A DNA stretch of 64,000 bases from assembly GCF_030269665.1 (NCBI RefSeq), contig NZ_BSTS01000010.1:1-64000 (forward strand), read 5' to 3'. The translations under genes were made by a program, and so were the position numbers. Positions within the stretch are counted from its first letter, which is position 1. Every line of letters starts with the position of its first letter. The DNA comes from Actinomycetospora sp. NBRC 106375. Its GTDB lineage: Bacteria; Actinomycetota; Actinomycetes; Mycobacteriales; Pseudonocardiaceae. A model generated the notes under the pieces. That model saw nothing but the letters and a program-made list of their open reading frames with translations. It did no database searches and had not been told where the DNA came from. Shown here piece after piece: positions 20,675 through 28,148 of the stretch.

Positions 20675-20892
20675 CGCGCTGATGAGTCCGCCCCCGACGC
20701 CCGACCAGAGGGGACATGCAACCACAGGCCACGGTGACCGCTGCCACGAGGTCCACCGTCCGCCCCGGGCACGCGGCATCCGAGGTCGCCGCCGCCGGGC
20801 CGGCCACCCGTTCGGGCGAACGAAGCTAACGCCCGGTGGCATCGCGCCGATCTAGCAGTGACACGTCGGAACGGATCGCTCGGGGGCCAGGG

Positions 20893-21438
20893 ATGTCGGT
20901 ACGGGAACGCACGCCGCAGCAGGGGAAGTCGCGCACGATCCTCGGGATCGTGGCGGCGGTCGTCATCGTGGTCGTCCTGCTGCTCGCCCTCGCCCTGACC
21001 GGCGTCGCGCGCGGCCTGTTCGCCAAGGACGTCGACCGGGTGGTGCGCAACGACGTGGACGCGAGTGGGCTGGTCGCGACGCTCGTCTCCTACCCCGACT
21101 CCCTCCGCGGCTCCACGCTGGCCCAGGGCCAGGTAGACCTCCAGGTGCAGATCGACCAGGCCGCGCTCACCGGCGGCAATGCGGCGGCCCAGCCGGCCAC
21201 GGTGGTCGTGCGCAACTTCAGCTGCCCGGGCGCCGACAGCGCCGCCGCGGACGCCGTGCTGACCATCCAGGGTGCCGACGCCGCGCACGTCGCGCCGCGC
21301 CCGGCCGAGGCCGGCGGCGGGGTCGCGCTCACCGGCGCCTTCGAGATCGCGGCCGTGGCGCCGGTCCAGCCCGTCGTGCAGGTGCCGGCCGGGGCCGACC
21401 CGGTCGCGCAGTGCCGGATCGACCTCGTCGCCCGCTGA
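20893..21438 (+). CDS. Membrane-anchored protein of unknown function
   Basis: A 181-residue protein with a short basic N-terminus (SVRERTPQQGKSRT), one strong transmembrane helix (about residues 15-38, rich in Val, Leu and Ile) and a secreted or extracytoplasmic domain with Cys pairs in FSCPGAD and QCRID. I recognise no family. ATG 20893 was chosen over an upstream in-frame ATG at 20836 because it places the charged segment directly before the helix. It is divergent from the AftB-like gene, and a strong hairpin follows at 21475. Confidence 0.6.
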   Translation: MSVRERTPQQGKSRTILGIVAAVVIVVVLLLALALTGVARGLFAKDVDRVVRNDVDASGLVATLVSYPDSLRGSTLAQGQVDLQVQIDQAALTGGNAAAQPATVVVRNFSCPGADSAAADAVLTIQGADAAHVAPRPAEAGGGVALTGAFEIAAVAPVQPVVQVPAGADPVAQCRIDLVAR

Positions 21439-21474
21439 TCCACGTCGTGCCCTGACCGTTACCCGGTTGACGGT

Positions 21475-21496
21475 GCACGGCGGTATCCCGCCGTGC
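21475..21496 (+). terminator. Stem-loop terminator
   Basis: GCACGGCGG and CCGCCGTGC form a perfect 9-bp stem with a 4-base loop, 36 bases after the stop of the preceding gene. No U-run follows, which is usual for actinobacterial terminators. Confidence 0.6.
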
Positions 21497-21550
21497 GCCG
21501 TCCGGGGAACGCTCGGTCGTCCGGGTGGACGACGTGACGGGAGCGCGACG

Positions 21551-22477
21551 ATGCGCGAGGACATCTCTTTCGACGCCGACGGTGTGACGCTGCGGGGCTG
21601 GTTCTACGCACCGGACGGCGCCGACGCGAACGGCGGCCACCCGTGCGTGGTCATGGCGCACGGCTTCTCCGCGGTCAAGGAACAGCACCTCGACGACTAC
21701 GCGGAGGTCTTCGCCGCCGCCGGACTGGCGTGCGTCGTCTACGACAACCGCGGGTTCGGCGCGTCGGACGCCGCGCCAGGAAAGCCGCGCCAGGAGATCG
21801 ACCCCTGGGAGCAGATCCGCGACTACCAGCACGCGATCACCTACGCCCAGGGCCGCGACGACGTCGACGCGGACCGGATCGGCGTGTGGGGCTCGAGCTA
21901 CTCCGGCGCGCACTCCTACGTCGTCGGCGCGATCGACCGCCGCGTCAAGGCGGTGTCCGGTCAGGTCCCGCTCGTCTCGGGCCGGCAGGCGTTCGAGTCG
22001 CTCGTGCGCATCGACGCATGGGGTCCGACGTGGGAGGCGTTCGCCGCCGACCGCCTCGAGCGCGCCCGGGGCGGGGAGCCGGCGATGATGCCCGTCGTCA
22101 GCGAGGACCCGGCGGCGCCGGCCGCGCTGCCCACCCCGGACTCGTACGAGTTCTTCACCCGCACCCAGCGCGACCGCGCGCCGTCGTGGCGCAACGAGGT
22201 CACGCTGCGCTCGATCGAGCTCTTCCAGGGCTACGAGCCCGGCCGGTTCCTCCCGCTCATCTCCCCGACGCCCGCGCAGATGGTGGTGGCGCCGCACGAC
22301 CGCCTCGTCGCCGGCGAGGCGGCCGCCGCCGCGTACGAGACCGCCGTCCACCCGAAGAAGCTCGTGATCGTGCCCGGCGGGCACTTCGACGCCTACACCG
22401 GCCCGGGCTTCGAGGTCAGCTCGGGTGCGGCACGCGACTGGTTCGTCGAGCACCTGCGGGTGGGCAAGGTGGGCTGA
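21551..22477 (+). CDS. Alpha/beta hydrolase (YcjY/CocE-like)
   Basis: A 308-residue serine hydrolase. The oxyanion region is VVMAHGFSAVKEQHLD (about residues 33-48), the nucleophile lies in GVWGSSYSGAH (Ser116, in a GxSYxG pattern typical of CocE/dienelactone hydrolase-like enzymes), an acid candidate lies in VVAPHDRLV, and the histidine is in VPGGHFDAYTG. The fold suggests an esterase or amidase of unknown substrate. ATG 21551 follows GGGAGCGCGACG. It is monocistronic and faces the IclR gene, sharing a hairpin with it at 22473-22498. Confidence 0.82.
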   Translation: MREDISFDADGVTLRGWFYAPDGADANGGHPCVVMAHGFSAVKEQHLDDYAEVFAAAGLACVVYDNRGFGASDAAPGKPRQEIDPWEQIRDYQHAITYAQGRDDVDADRIGVWGSSYSGAHSYVVGAIDRRVKAVSGQVPLVSGRQAFESLVRIDAWGPTWEAFAADRLERARGGEPAMMPVVSEDPAAPAALPTPDSYEFFTRTQRDRAPSWRNEVTLRSIELFQGYEPGRFLPLISPTPAQMVVAPHDRLVAGEAAAAAYETAVHPKKLVIVPGGHFDAYTGPGFEVSSGAARDWFVEHLRVGKVG

Positions 22478-22498
22478 GCCGGCTGAACCGGCCTCAGC
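22473..22498. terminator. Bidirectional stem-loop between convergent genes
   Basis: GCTGAG (22473-22478) pairs with CTCAGC (22493-22498), and CCGG pairs with CCGG inside, with one bulged base. The stops of the hydrolase and of the IclR gene both fall within it, so it can serve both directions. Confidence 0.55.
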
Positions 22499-23258
22499 GC
22501 GCCGCGATCTCCCCCGAGATCGCCTCGGCGTGCTCGACGACCATCGGGGCGCAGCGTTCCCGCAGCTCGTCGGCCGACAGCCGCGCCGCGTTGACCGAGA
22601 CGTTGAGCGCGGCGATGACCCGTCCCCGGTGGCGCACGCCCGCCGCCACCGACCGCACGCCCTCCTCGCGCTCGCCGTCGATCAGCGAGAACCCGTCCCG
22701 GCGCACCTGCCCGAGCACCTCGCGCAGGCGTGCCGGGTCGGTGACGGTGTGCGGGGTGAGCGGGCGCAGCTCGACCGCGTCCAGGTAGGCGTCGAGCTCG
22801 TCGTCGGGCAGGGCCGCGAGCAGCACCCGCCCGAGCGAGGTCGGGTAGGCGGGCAGCCGTGAGCCGACGTTGAGCGTGATCGCGACGCTGCGGGGGCTCG
22901 GCACCCGCGCGAGGTAGACGATCTCGGTGCCGTCGAGGGCGGCCAGCGACGACGACTCCTGCAGCGTCGTCGAGAGGCTGCGCATGTGCACCTCCGCGGT
23001 CTCCCACCACGGCGCCGACGACAGGTAGCCGTACCCCAGCCGCAGCACGCGCGGCGTCAGCCGGAACCGGCGGTCGCGCTCCTCGGCGTATCCGAGGCGG
23101 CGCAGCGTCAGCAGGATGCGGCGGGCCGTGGCCCGGGTGAAGCCGGTCAGCTCGGCGACCCGGCTGACGGACAGCTCCGGGTGCTCGGCGGAGAACACCG
23201 TGAGCACCTGCAGTGCCTTGTCCACGGAGTCGATGACGTCCGGATCCTCGCGGGACAC
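22494..23258 (-). CDS. IclR family transcriptional regulator
   Basis: A 254-residue IclR-type regulator with an N-terminal winged helix (about residues 10-75: VDKALQVLTVFSAEHPELSV, VAELTGFTRATARRILLTL) and a C-terminal effector domain containing YPTSLGRVLLAALPDDEL and SLIDGEREEGVRSVAAGVRH. These match the PcaR/PobR-like subgroup, which controls aromatic catabolism, often as an activator. GTG 23258 was chosen because conserved sequence starts just after it. It is divergent from a five-gene catabolic operon, with two near-identical dyads between them, so it almost certainly controls that operon. Confidence 0.9.
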   Translation of the reverse strand: MSREDPDVIDSVDKALQVLTVFSAEHPELSVSRVAELTGFTRATARRILLTLRRLGYAEERDRRFRLTPRVLRLGYGYLSSAPWWETAEVHMRSLSTTLQESSSLAALDGTEIVYLARVPSPRSVAITLNVGSRLPAYPTSLGRVLLAALPDDELDAYLDAVELRPLTPHTVTDPARLREVLGQVRRDGFSLIDGEREEGVRSVAAGVRHRGRVIAALNVSVNAARLSADELRERCAPMVVEHAEAISGEIAAR

Positions 23259-23323
23259 GGCGCCAGTCTCGCACCGGCGGCGCGCCCGGCCCTTGACAAC
23301 CGCGCCGCACGCCCCCACGGTCG

Positions 23324-23359
23324 TGTGCGTCCATCGCACAGATGTACGTCAGTCGTACA
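23324..23359. promoter_or_regulatory. Twin IclR-type operators
   Basis: TGTGCG-TCCAT-CGCACA (23324-23340) and TGTACG-TCAGT-CGTACA (23343-23359) are two perfect 6-5-6 inverted repeats with the same layout and closely similar sequence. Their centres are 19 bases apart, about two helical turns. They lie 21 bases before the transporter ATG in the gap shared with the divergent IclR gene. Confidence 0.8.
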
Positions 23360-23379
23360 CGGTGACAGCGAGGTCCCCG

Positions 23380-24735
23380 ATGTCGGTCCGCTCGATCGTC
23401 CGCAGCGCCTTCACGACGAAGCTCTACGTGACCGTCCTCGTCGCGATCGTCGCCGGCGCCGCGGTCGGGCTGCTCGCACCGGGCGTGGGGGCCGCGCTCG
23501 AACCGATCGGCACCGGGTTCATCGCCCTGATCCAGATGCTCATCGCGCCGGTCGTGTTCTGCACGATCGTCACCGGCATCGCGTCGGCGGGCGAGCTCAC
23601 GTCGGTCGGGCGGATCGGGGTGAAGGCCCTCGTCTACTTCGAGGTCGTCACCACGCTCGCGCTGATCGTCGGGCTCGTCGTCATGGACGTGTTCCGTCCC
23701 GGCGACGGCGTGAACGCCCGGCCCGACGCGCTGCGCCTGTCCGGGAGCGCCGCGCAGTACGTGGCCCAAGGCGAGGGCGGGCACTGGTACGACTTCCTCG
23801 TCGACATCATCCCCAGCGGCGTGGTCAACGCCTTCACCGAGGGCAACGTCCTGCAGGTCCTGCTGGTGTCGATCCTGTTCGCGATCGCGGTGAAGGCCAT
23901 GGGACCCCGCGGCCAGGGCATCGTCACGGCCGTCCAGAAGATCGGCGACGCGACCTTCGGCATGATCCGCCTGGTCATGTACGCGGCGCCCCTGGGCGCC
24001 TTCGGCGCCATGGCGTACACGACCGGGAAGTTCGGGGCGTCGACGCTGGTGAGCCTCGGGAACTTCGTCCTGCTGTTCTGGGTCACCGGCATCGTGTTCA
24101 GCCTCGTCGTGTTCGGGGTGCTGGCCCGGCTGTGCGGGCTGCGCATCCTGCGGCTCTACCGCTACTTCCGCGACGAGCTGCTGATCACCCTGGGCACCTC
24201 GAACTACGAGGTCGTCATGCCCGCGCTGCTGCGCAAGCTCACCCACCTCGGCGCGCCCCGGCGGATCGTCGGGCTCGTCGTGCCCTCGGGCTACGCCTTC
24301 AACGGCGACGGCGTCTGCCTCTACCTCGGGTTCGCCTCGCTGTTCATCGCGCAGGCGTTCGGCGTGGAGCTCTCGCTCTGGCAGCAGATCGGCCTGCTCG
24401 CGGTCTTCCTGGTGACCTCGAAGGGCAGCGCGGGCGTCGCGGGCGCCGGGTTCGTCATCCTCGCCGCCACCCTGAGCACCACCGGGATCGTGCCCGTCGT
24501 CGGCATCATGTTGATCATCGGCGTCGACCGCTTCCTGTCCACCATGCGCGGGCTGGTCAGCCTCTCCGGACAGATCCTCGGCAGCCTGGTCGTCGCCCGC
24601 TGGGAGGACGGCCTCGACGTCGACCGGGCCCGCGCGGTCCTGCGCGGCGAGGACGTCCCGGAGATCCCCGACGGGGCCGAGACCGCCGACGCCGAGACCG
24701 AGCCCGCCGCCGCACCCGTCGCGGCGCCGTCCTGA
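23380..24735 (+). CDS. DctA-type dicarboxylate/cation symporter (DAACS family)
   Basis: A 451-residue membrane carrier of the dicarboxylate/amino acid:cation symporter family, probably importing a C4-dicarboxylate or related acid with Na+ or H+. It has eight or so transmembrane helices. The signature LLITLGTSNYEVVMPALLRK corresponds to the serine-rich reentrant loop, SGYAFNGDGVCLYLGFA to the helix 7 substrate motif and TSKGSAGVAGAGFVILAAT to the second hairpin. A Glu/Ala-rich cytoplasmic tail ends the protein. Asn replaces the usual Ser after GTS, which may shift specificity. ATG 23380 follows CGAGG. First gene of the IclR-linked operon. Confidence 0.9.
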   Translation: MSVRSIVRSAFTTKLYVTVLVAIVAGAAVGLLAPGVGAALEPIGTGFIALIQMLIAPVVFCTIVTGIASAGELTSVGRIGVKALVYFEVVTTLALIVGLVVMDVFRPGDGVNARPDALRLSGSAAQYVAQGEGGHWYDFLVDIIPSGVVNAFTEGNVLQVLLVSILFAIAVKAMGPRGQGIVTAVQKIGDATFGMIRLVMYAAPLGAFGAMAYTTGKFGASTLVSLGNFVLLFWVTGIVFSLVVFGVLARLCGLRILRLYRYFRDELLITLGTSNYEVVMPALLRKLTHLGAPRRIVGLVVPSGYAFNGDGVCLYLGFASLFIAQAFGVELSLWQQIGLLAVFLVTSKGSAGVAGAGFVILAATLSTTGIVPVVGIMLIIGVDRFLSTMRGLVSLSGQILGSLVVARWEDGLDVDRARAVLRGEDVPEIPDGAETADAETEPAAAPVAAPS

Positions 24736-24768
24736 TCGAGTCCCGATCCACGGAGAACGAGGAGGAAG

Positions 24769-25308
24769 ATGCCCCGCCTGGAGTACGTCGGCCCGGACGC
24801 GCTGACCGGACCGGACGCGGAGATCGCCGGACGGATCGTCGCCCGCCGCGGCGGGACGCTCACCCCGCTCGATCGGATGCTGCTGCACAGCCCCCCGATC
24901 GCCGACGGGTGGAACGACCTGCTCGGCGCCGTCCGCACCGGCGGGACGCTCGCCGGCGACGTGCGCGAGCTCGCCGTCCTGCGCATCGCCGCCCTCAACG
25001 GCGCCGACTACGAGTGGCACGCCCACGAGCCGCTCGGCCGGGCCGCGGGGCTGGACGACGACGACGTCGCCGTCCTGCGCGGCGAGCGCGGGCCCGCGGC
25101 CCTGACGCCCCGGCGCGCGGCGGCGCTGGCCTACACCGAGGCCATGACCCGCGACGTCGCCGTCCCCGACGAGGTCTTCGCCGGGCTCCGGGAGCACTTC
25201 GACGACCGCGAGATCGTCGAGCTGACGGTCACCGTCGGCGCGTACAACCTGGTCTCCCGCTTCCTCGTGGCCCTGCAGGTCGGCGACGACCGCCGGGACG
25301 CGGCGTGA
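24769..25308 (+). CDS. Carboxymuconolactone decarboxylase/AhpD-fold protein without the CxxC pair
   Basis: A 179-residue AhpD-fold protein. The core DVRELAVLRIAALNGADYEW followed by HAHEPLGRA is the CMD motif, but the redox CxxC of AhpD is absent; this fits the decarboxylase-like or substrate-binding subgroup rather than a peroxidase reductant. A second helical block is FDDREIVELTVTVGAYNLVS. ATG 24769 follows GGAGGA. Its stop overlaps the next gene's GTG (GTGA), so translation is coupled. In this operon it may act on a pathway intermediate; the substrate is unknown. Confidence 0.8.
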   Translation: MPRLEYVGPDALTGPDAEIAGRIVARRGGTLTPLDRMLLHSPPIADGWNDLLGAVRTGGTLAGDVRELAVLRIAALNGADYEWHAHEPLGRAAGLDDDDVAVLRGERGPAALTPRRAAALAYTEAMTRDVAVPDEVFAGLREHFDDREIVELTVTVGAYNLVSRFLVALQVGDDRRDAA

Positions 25309-26099
25309 CCGGCCGCCTCGCGGACAAGGTCGCGGTCGTGACCGGGGCGGGCAGCGTCGGTGACGGCTGGGGCAACGGCCGGGCCACCGCGGTCGCCTTC
25401 GCCCGTGAGGGCGCGCGGGTGCTCGCGGTGGACCGTGACCGGGAGGCGCTGGACGCCACCCTCGCCCTCGTCGAGACCGGCACGGTGACCGCGCACGTCG
25501 CGGACGTGACCGCGTCGGACGAGGTCGCCGCGACGATCGCGGCCGCCGAGGACCGCCTCGGCGGCCTCGACGTGCTCGTCAACAACGTCGGCGGGTCCCG
25601 TGCCGGCGGCGTCGCCGAGCTCGACGAGGAGGCGTGGGCGGCGCAGCTCGACGTCAACCTCTCGACGGCCTTCCTCGGGTGCCGCCACGCGGTGCCGGCC
25701 CTGCGCCGCCGCGGCGGGGGCGCGATCGTCAACGTCGCCTCCACCTCCGGGCTGCGCTGGACCGGGTCCGCGCAGGCCGGGTACGCCGCGGCGAAGGCCG
25801 GCGTCGTGCAGCTCTCGCGCGTCACGGCCGTGCAGTACGCGCCCGAGGGCATCCGCGTGAACACCGTGGTGCCCGGGCAGCTGCACACCCCGATGGTCGA
25901 GGCGCGCCTCGCCGGCCAGCGCGCGGGCGGGGACGTCGACGCCCTGCTCGCCCAGCGGCTCGCCCGCATCCCGCTCGGGTTCATGGGCGACGGGCGCGAC
26001 ACCGCGGCCGCCGCCCTGTTCCTCGCCTCCGACGAGGCCCGCTTCGTGACCGGCACCGAGATCGTCGTCGACGGCGGCATGACCGCCCGGTGCGACTGA
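25305..26099 (+). CDS. Short-chain dehydrogenase/reductase
   Basis: A 264-residue classical SDR. The cofactor loop is VVTGAGSVGDGWGNGRATAV, longer than the usual TGxxxGxG by an insertion seen in some gluconate/aromatic-diol dehydrogenases. NNVGG follows, then catalytic Ser in VNVASTSGLRWTG and YAAAKAG (Tyr, Lys), and the C-terminal GTEIVVDGGMTARCD. It would oxidise or reduce a hydroxyl/keto group using NAD(P). GTG 25305 overlaps the preceding stop. The position between a CMD-like protein and a PDC-hydrolase-like amidohydrolase suggests a ring-derived acid pathway. Confidence 0.9.
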   Translation: MTGRLADKVAVVTGAGSVGDGWGNGRATAVAFAREGARVLAVDRDREALDATLALVETGTVTAHVADVTASDEVAATIAAAEDRLGGLDVLVNNVGGSRAGGVAELDEEAWAAQLDVNLSTAFLGCRHAVPALRRRGGGAIVNVASTSGLRWTGSAQAGYAAAKAGVVQLSRVTAVQYAPEGIRVNTVVPGQLHTPMVEARLAGQRAGGDVDALLAQRLARIPLGFMGDGRDTAAAALFLASDEARFVTGTEIVVDGGMTARCD

Positions 26100-26113
26100 C
26101 GCGAGGAGACCCG

Positions 26114-26998
26114 ATGACCTCGGTCGTCCCCGACGCCCGCAACCCCGGGCCCCACCCCGACCCGCACGCCCCGTCCTGGACCCCGCCGCCCCGCGCCTGC
26201 GACGCGCACTGCCACGTCTTCGGCCCCGTCACGCGGTTCCCCTACGCGACCGACCGCACCTTCACCCCGCCCGAGGCGCCGTTGGCGGACCTGCAGGCGC
26301 GACACCGCCTCCTCGGCCTCGATCGCGCGGTGATCGTCCAGTCGGCGGTGCACGGCACCGACCACGCCGCGCTGCTCGCCGCGCTCGACGGGGGCGCCGG
26401 TCGGTACCGAGGTGTGGCGCTGATCCGGCCCGACACGGCGCCGGCCGAGGTCGCCCGTCTCCACGACGCGGGGGTCCGCGGCGCCCGGCTGCACTTCACC
26501 CCGCACCTCGGGGCCGCCCCGTCGCCCGCGGACATCGCCGCGATCGTGCGGCTCGTCGCTCCCCACGGGTGGCACCTCGCCCTGCACGTCGCGGGCGACG
26601 GGATCGCCGAGCACGCCGACCTCGTGCGCTCGCTGCCGTTGCGGGTGGTGGTCGACCACCTCGCGCGGGTGGACCTGTCGGCGGGCCCGGACTCCGCCGC
26701 GGTCACCGCCTTGCGGCACCTGCTCGACACCGGCGACGTGTGGGTCAAGACGTCCGGGGCCGATCGCCTGGCCGGCTCGCCGGACGGGCTCCCGGACGCC
26801 GCCGACCTGGCGGCGCTGCTCGTCCGCAGCGCCCCGGAGCGGGTGGTGTGGGGCACCGACTTCCCGCACCCGAACACCGCGGGCTACGTCCCCGACGACG
26901 GTGACCTGGTCGATCTCGTCGAGCGGATCGCGCCGGACCCGGCCGACCGGCACCGGCTGCTCGTCGACAACCCCACGACCTGCTTCGACTTCCCGTGA
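26114..26998 (+). CDS. Amidohydrolase-2 family protein (PDC hydrolase-like)
   Basis: A 294-residue TIM-barrel hydrolase resembling 2-pyrone-4,6-dicarboxylate lactonase (LigI) and sugar-acid lactonases. The first strand motif is RACDAHCHVFGPVTRFPYA (HxH), the middle motif LRVVVDHLARVDL gives another histidine, and RVVWGTDFPHPNTAGYVPD gives the catalytic Asp; these are the residues LigI uses for lactone hydrolysis. It probably hydrolyses a cyclic ester or lactone of a dicarboxylic acid. ATG 26114 has GAGGAG at good spacing. The stop overlaps the next GTG (GTGA). Confidence 0.85.
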   Translation: MTSVVPDARNPGPHPDPHAPSWTPPPRACDAHCHVFGPVTRFPYATDRTFTPPEAPLADLQARHRLLGLDRAVIVQSAVHGTDHAALLAALDGGAGRYRGVALIRPDTAPAEVARLHDAGVRGARLHFTPHLGAAPSPADIAAIVRLVAPHGWHLALHVAGDGIAEHADLVRSLPLRVVVDHLARVDLSAGPDSAAVTALRHLLDTGDVWVKTSGADRLAGSPDGLPDAADLAALLVRSAPERVVWGTDFPHPNTAGYVPDDGDLVDLVERIAPDPADRHRLLVDNPTTCFDFP

Positions 26999-27636
26999 GC
27001 AGCGCCGACGGCCTGCTCCTCGTCCTGTCGGCACCCGGTGACGTGCCGGACGAGGAGTTCCACCGCTGGTACGACACCGACCACGCGCCGGCACGGGCCG
27101 CCCTGCCGGGCGTGCTCGGCGCCGAGCGCTTCCGGGCCGTCGACGGCCTCGAGCCCGGCTGGCTGGCCGTCTACCCGCTGCGGCGGGAGGCCCTGGCCTC
27201 GCCGGAGTACGCCGCGCTGCGGGTGCGCAGCCCCGCCGAGGCCGCCCTGGTCGAGCGGCTGGGCGCCCTCGACCGGCGCGTCTACGCCCGGCTCGACGGG
27301 GCGGGTCCACCCGCGCCCGGCCCCGCTCCCCTGCTGCTCACGGTCGGGCTGACCGGCACCGATCCCGGGGTCCTCGACGCCTGGTACGCCGAGGAGCACC
27401 TCGAGCTGCTCGCGGCCGTGCCCGGATGGCGGCGCGCGACCCGCTTCCGGCGGGTCGAGGGCGACGGGCCGGACCGCCTGGCGGTGCACGAGCTCGACGG
27501 CCCGGAGGTGTTCGCCACCGAGGAGTACCGGCGCGCGGTCACCACGCCCCGTCGTGACGGCGTCATGGCCACGGTGACGGCCCGCGAGCGGCGGCTGTTC
27601 GCCCACCACCGCTCGATCAGCCCCCCGACGGGCTGA
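26995..27636 (+). CDS. Tandem EthD-like/dimeric alpha-beta barrel protein
   Basis: A 213-residue protein built of two similar ferredoxin-like domains. The first (about 1-100) has FHRWYDTDHAPARAALPGVL, and the second (about 115-205) has LDAWYAEEHLELLAAVPGWR; both match the EthD-like W-Y-x3-H...P pattern. EthD-like proteins are small helpers or catalysts in oxidative catabolism and usually act as dimers, so the fused pair would mimic a dimer in one chain. GTG 26995 overlaps the amidohydrolase stop. The 3' end overlaps the convergent MarR gene by 20 bases. It is last in the IclR-linked operon. Confidence 0.7.
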   Translation: MSSADGLLLVLSAPGDVPDEEFHRWYDTDHAPARAALPGVLGAERFRAVDGLEPGWLAVYPLRREALASPEYAALRVRSPAEAALVERLGALDRRVYARLDGAGPPAPGPAPLLLTVGLTGTDPGVLDAWYAEEHLELLAAVPGWRRATRFRRVEGDGPDRLAVHELDGPEVFATEEYRRAVTTPRRDGVMATVTARERRLFAHHRSISPPTG

Positions 27637-28075
27637 CGTTGGCCCGCATCCGGGCCAGCACGCGCCGGGTCGTCTCCAGCTCCGTCTCGGTGAGGCCCTC
27701 GCGCAGGCGGCGGTCGTGCTCGACGGCGACCGTGCGCAGCCGGTGGAACGCGGCCCGCCCGTCCCCGGTGAGCTCGACGCGGTGGACGCGGCGGTTGGCC
27801 GGGTCGCGGTGCCGGGTCACCAGGCCGTCGCGCTCCATGCCGGCGAGGTGGTGGGTCAGCGTCGCGCCCTGGATGCCCACGGCCTCGGCGAGCTCGCGCT
27901 GGCTCGCGGTCGCGCGGGTGGCCAGCGACAGCAGCACCAGCCAGGTCGACAGGGAGCCGCCCGCCGCGGTCAGCGCCGCGTCGAAGGCCCGCCCGACCTC
28001 GCGGGCGGCACCGGTCAGGACGAGACCCACGGGCGGGTCGGCGGGAGGTCCGGGCACGGCGACAGCGTAGCTCAT
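27617..28075 (-). CDS. MarR family transcriptional regulator
   Basis: A 152-residue MarR-type regulator. The recognition helix region is SQRELAEAVGIQGATLTHHL and the wing is VTRHRDPANRRVHRVELTGD, with C-terminal helices for dimerisation. ATG 28075 (SYAVAVPGPPADPPVG) is used because upstream sequence is the divergent promoter. It faces away from an MFS transporter gene, and two dyads lie between the -35 and -10 boxes of that gene, so it is probably a repressor of the transporter and the NmrA-like protein after it. Confidence 0.88.
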   Translation of the reverse strand: MSYAVAVPGPPADPPVGLVLTGAAREVGRAFDAALTAAGGSLSTWLVLLSLATRATASQRELAEAVGIQGATLTHHLAGMERDGLVTRHRDPANRRVHRVELTGDGRAAFHRLRTVAVEHDRRLREGLTETELETTRRVLARMRANVSPSGG

Positions 28076-28093
28076 CGTTCGATGTCTAAGGGA

Positions 28094-28122
28094 TTGACAG
28101 CTAACCGTTAGATACCTAACGA
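28094..28122 (+). promoter_or_regulatory. MFS promoter with operator between -35 and -10
   Basis: TTGACA (28094-28099), a 17-base spacer and TAACGA (28117-28122) make the best consensus promoter in the window. The spacer and -10 contain CTAACCGTTAG (28101-28111) and the overlapping dyad GTTAG-ATAC-CTAAC (28107-28120), likely MarR sites. Confidence 0.75.
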
Positions 28123-28148
28123 TATGGGCGTCGTCGTCGGAGGTCCCC

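Noticed and set aside
23286-23300. TTGACA at 23293 as a transporter -35 box
   Set aside because: No TANNNT lies at 16-18 bases downstream, so it was not called as a promoter.
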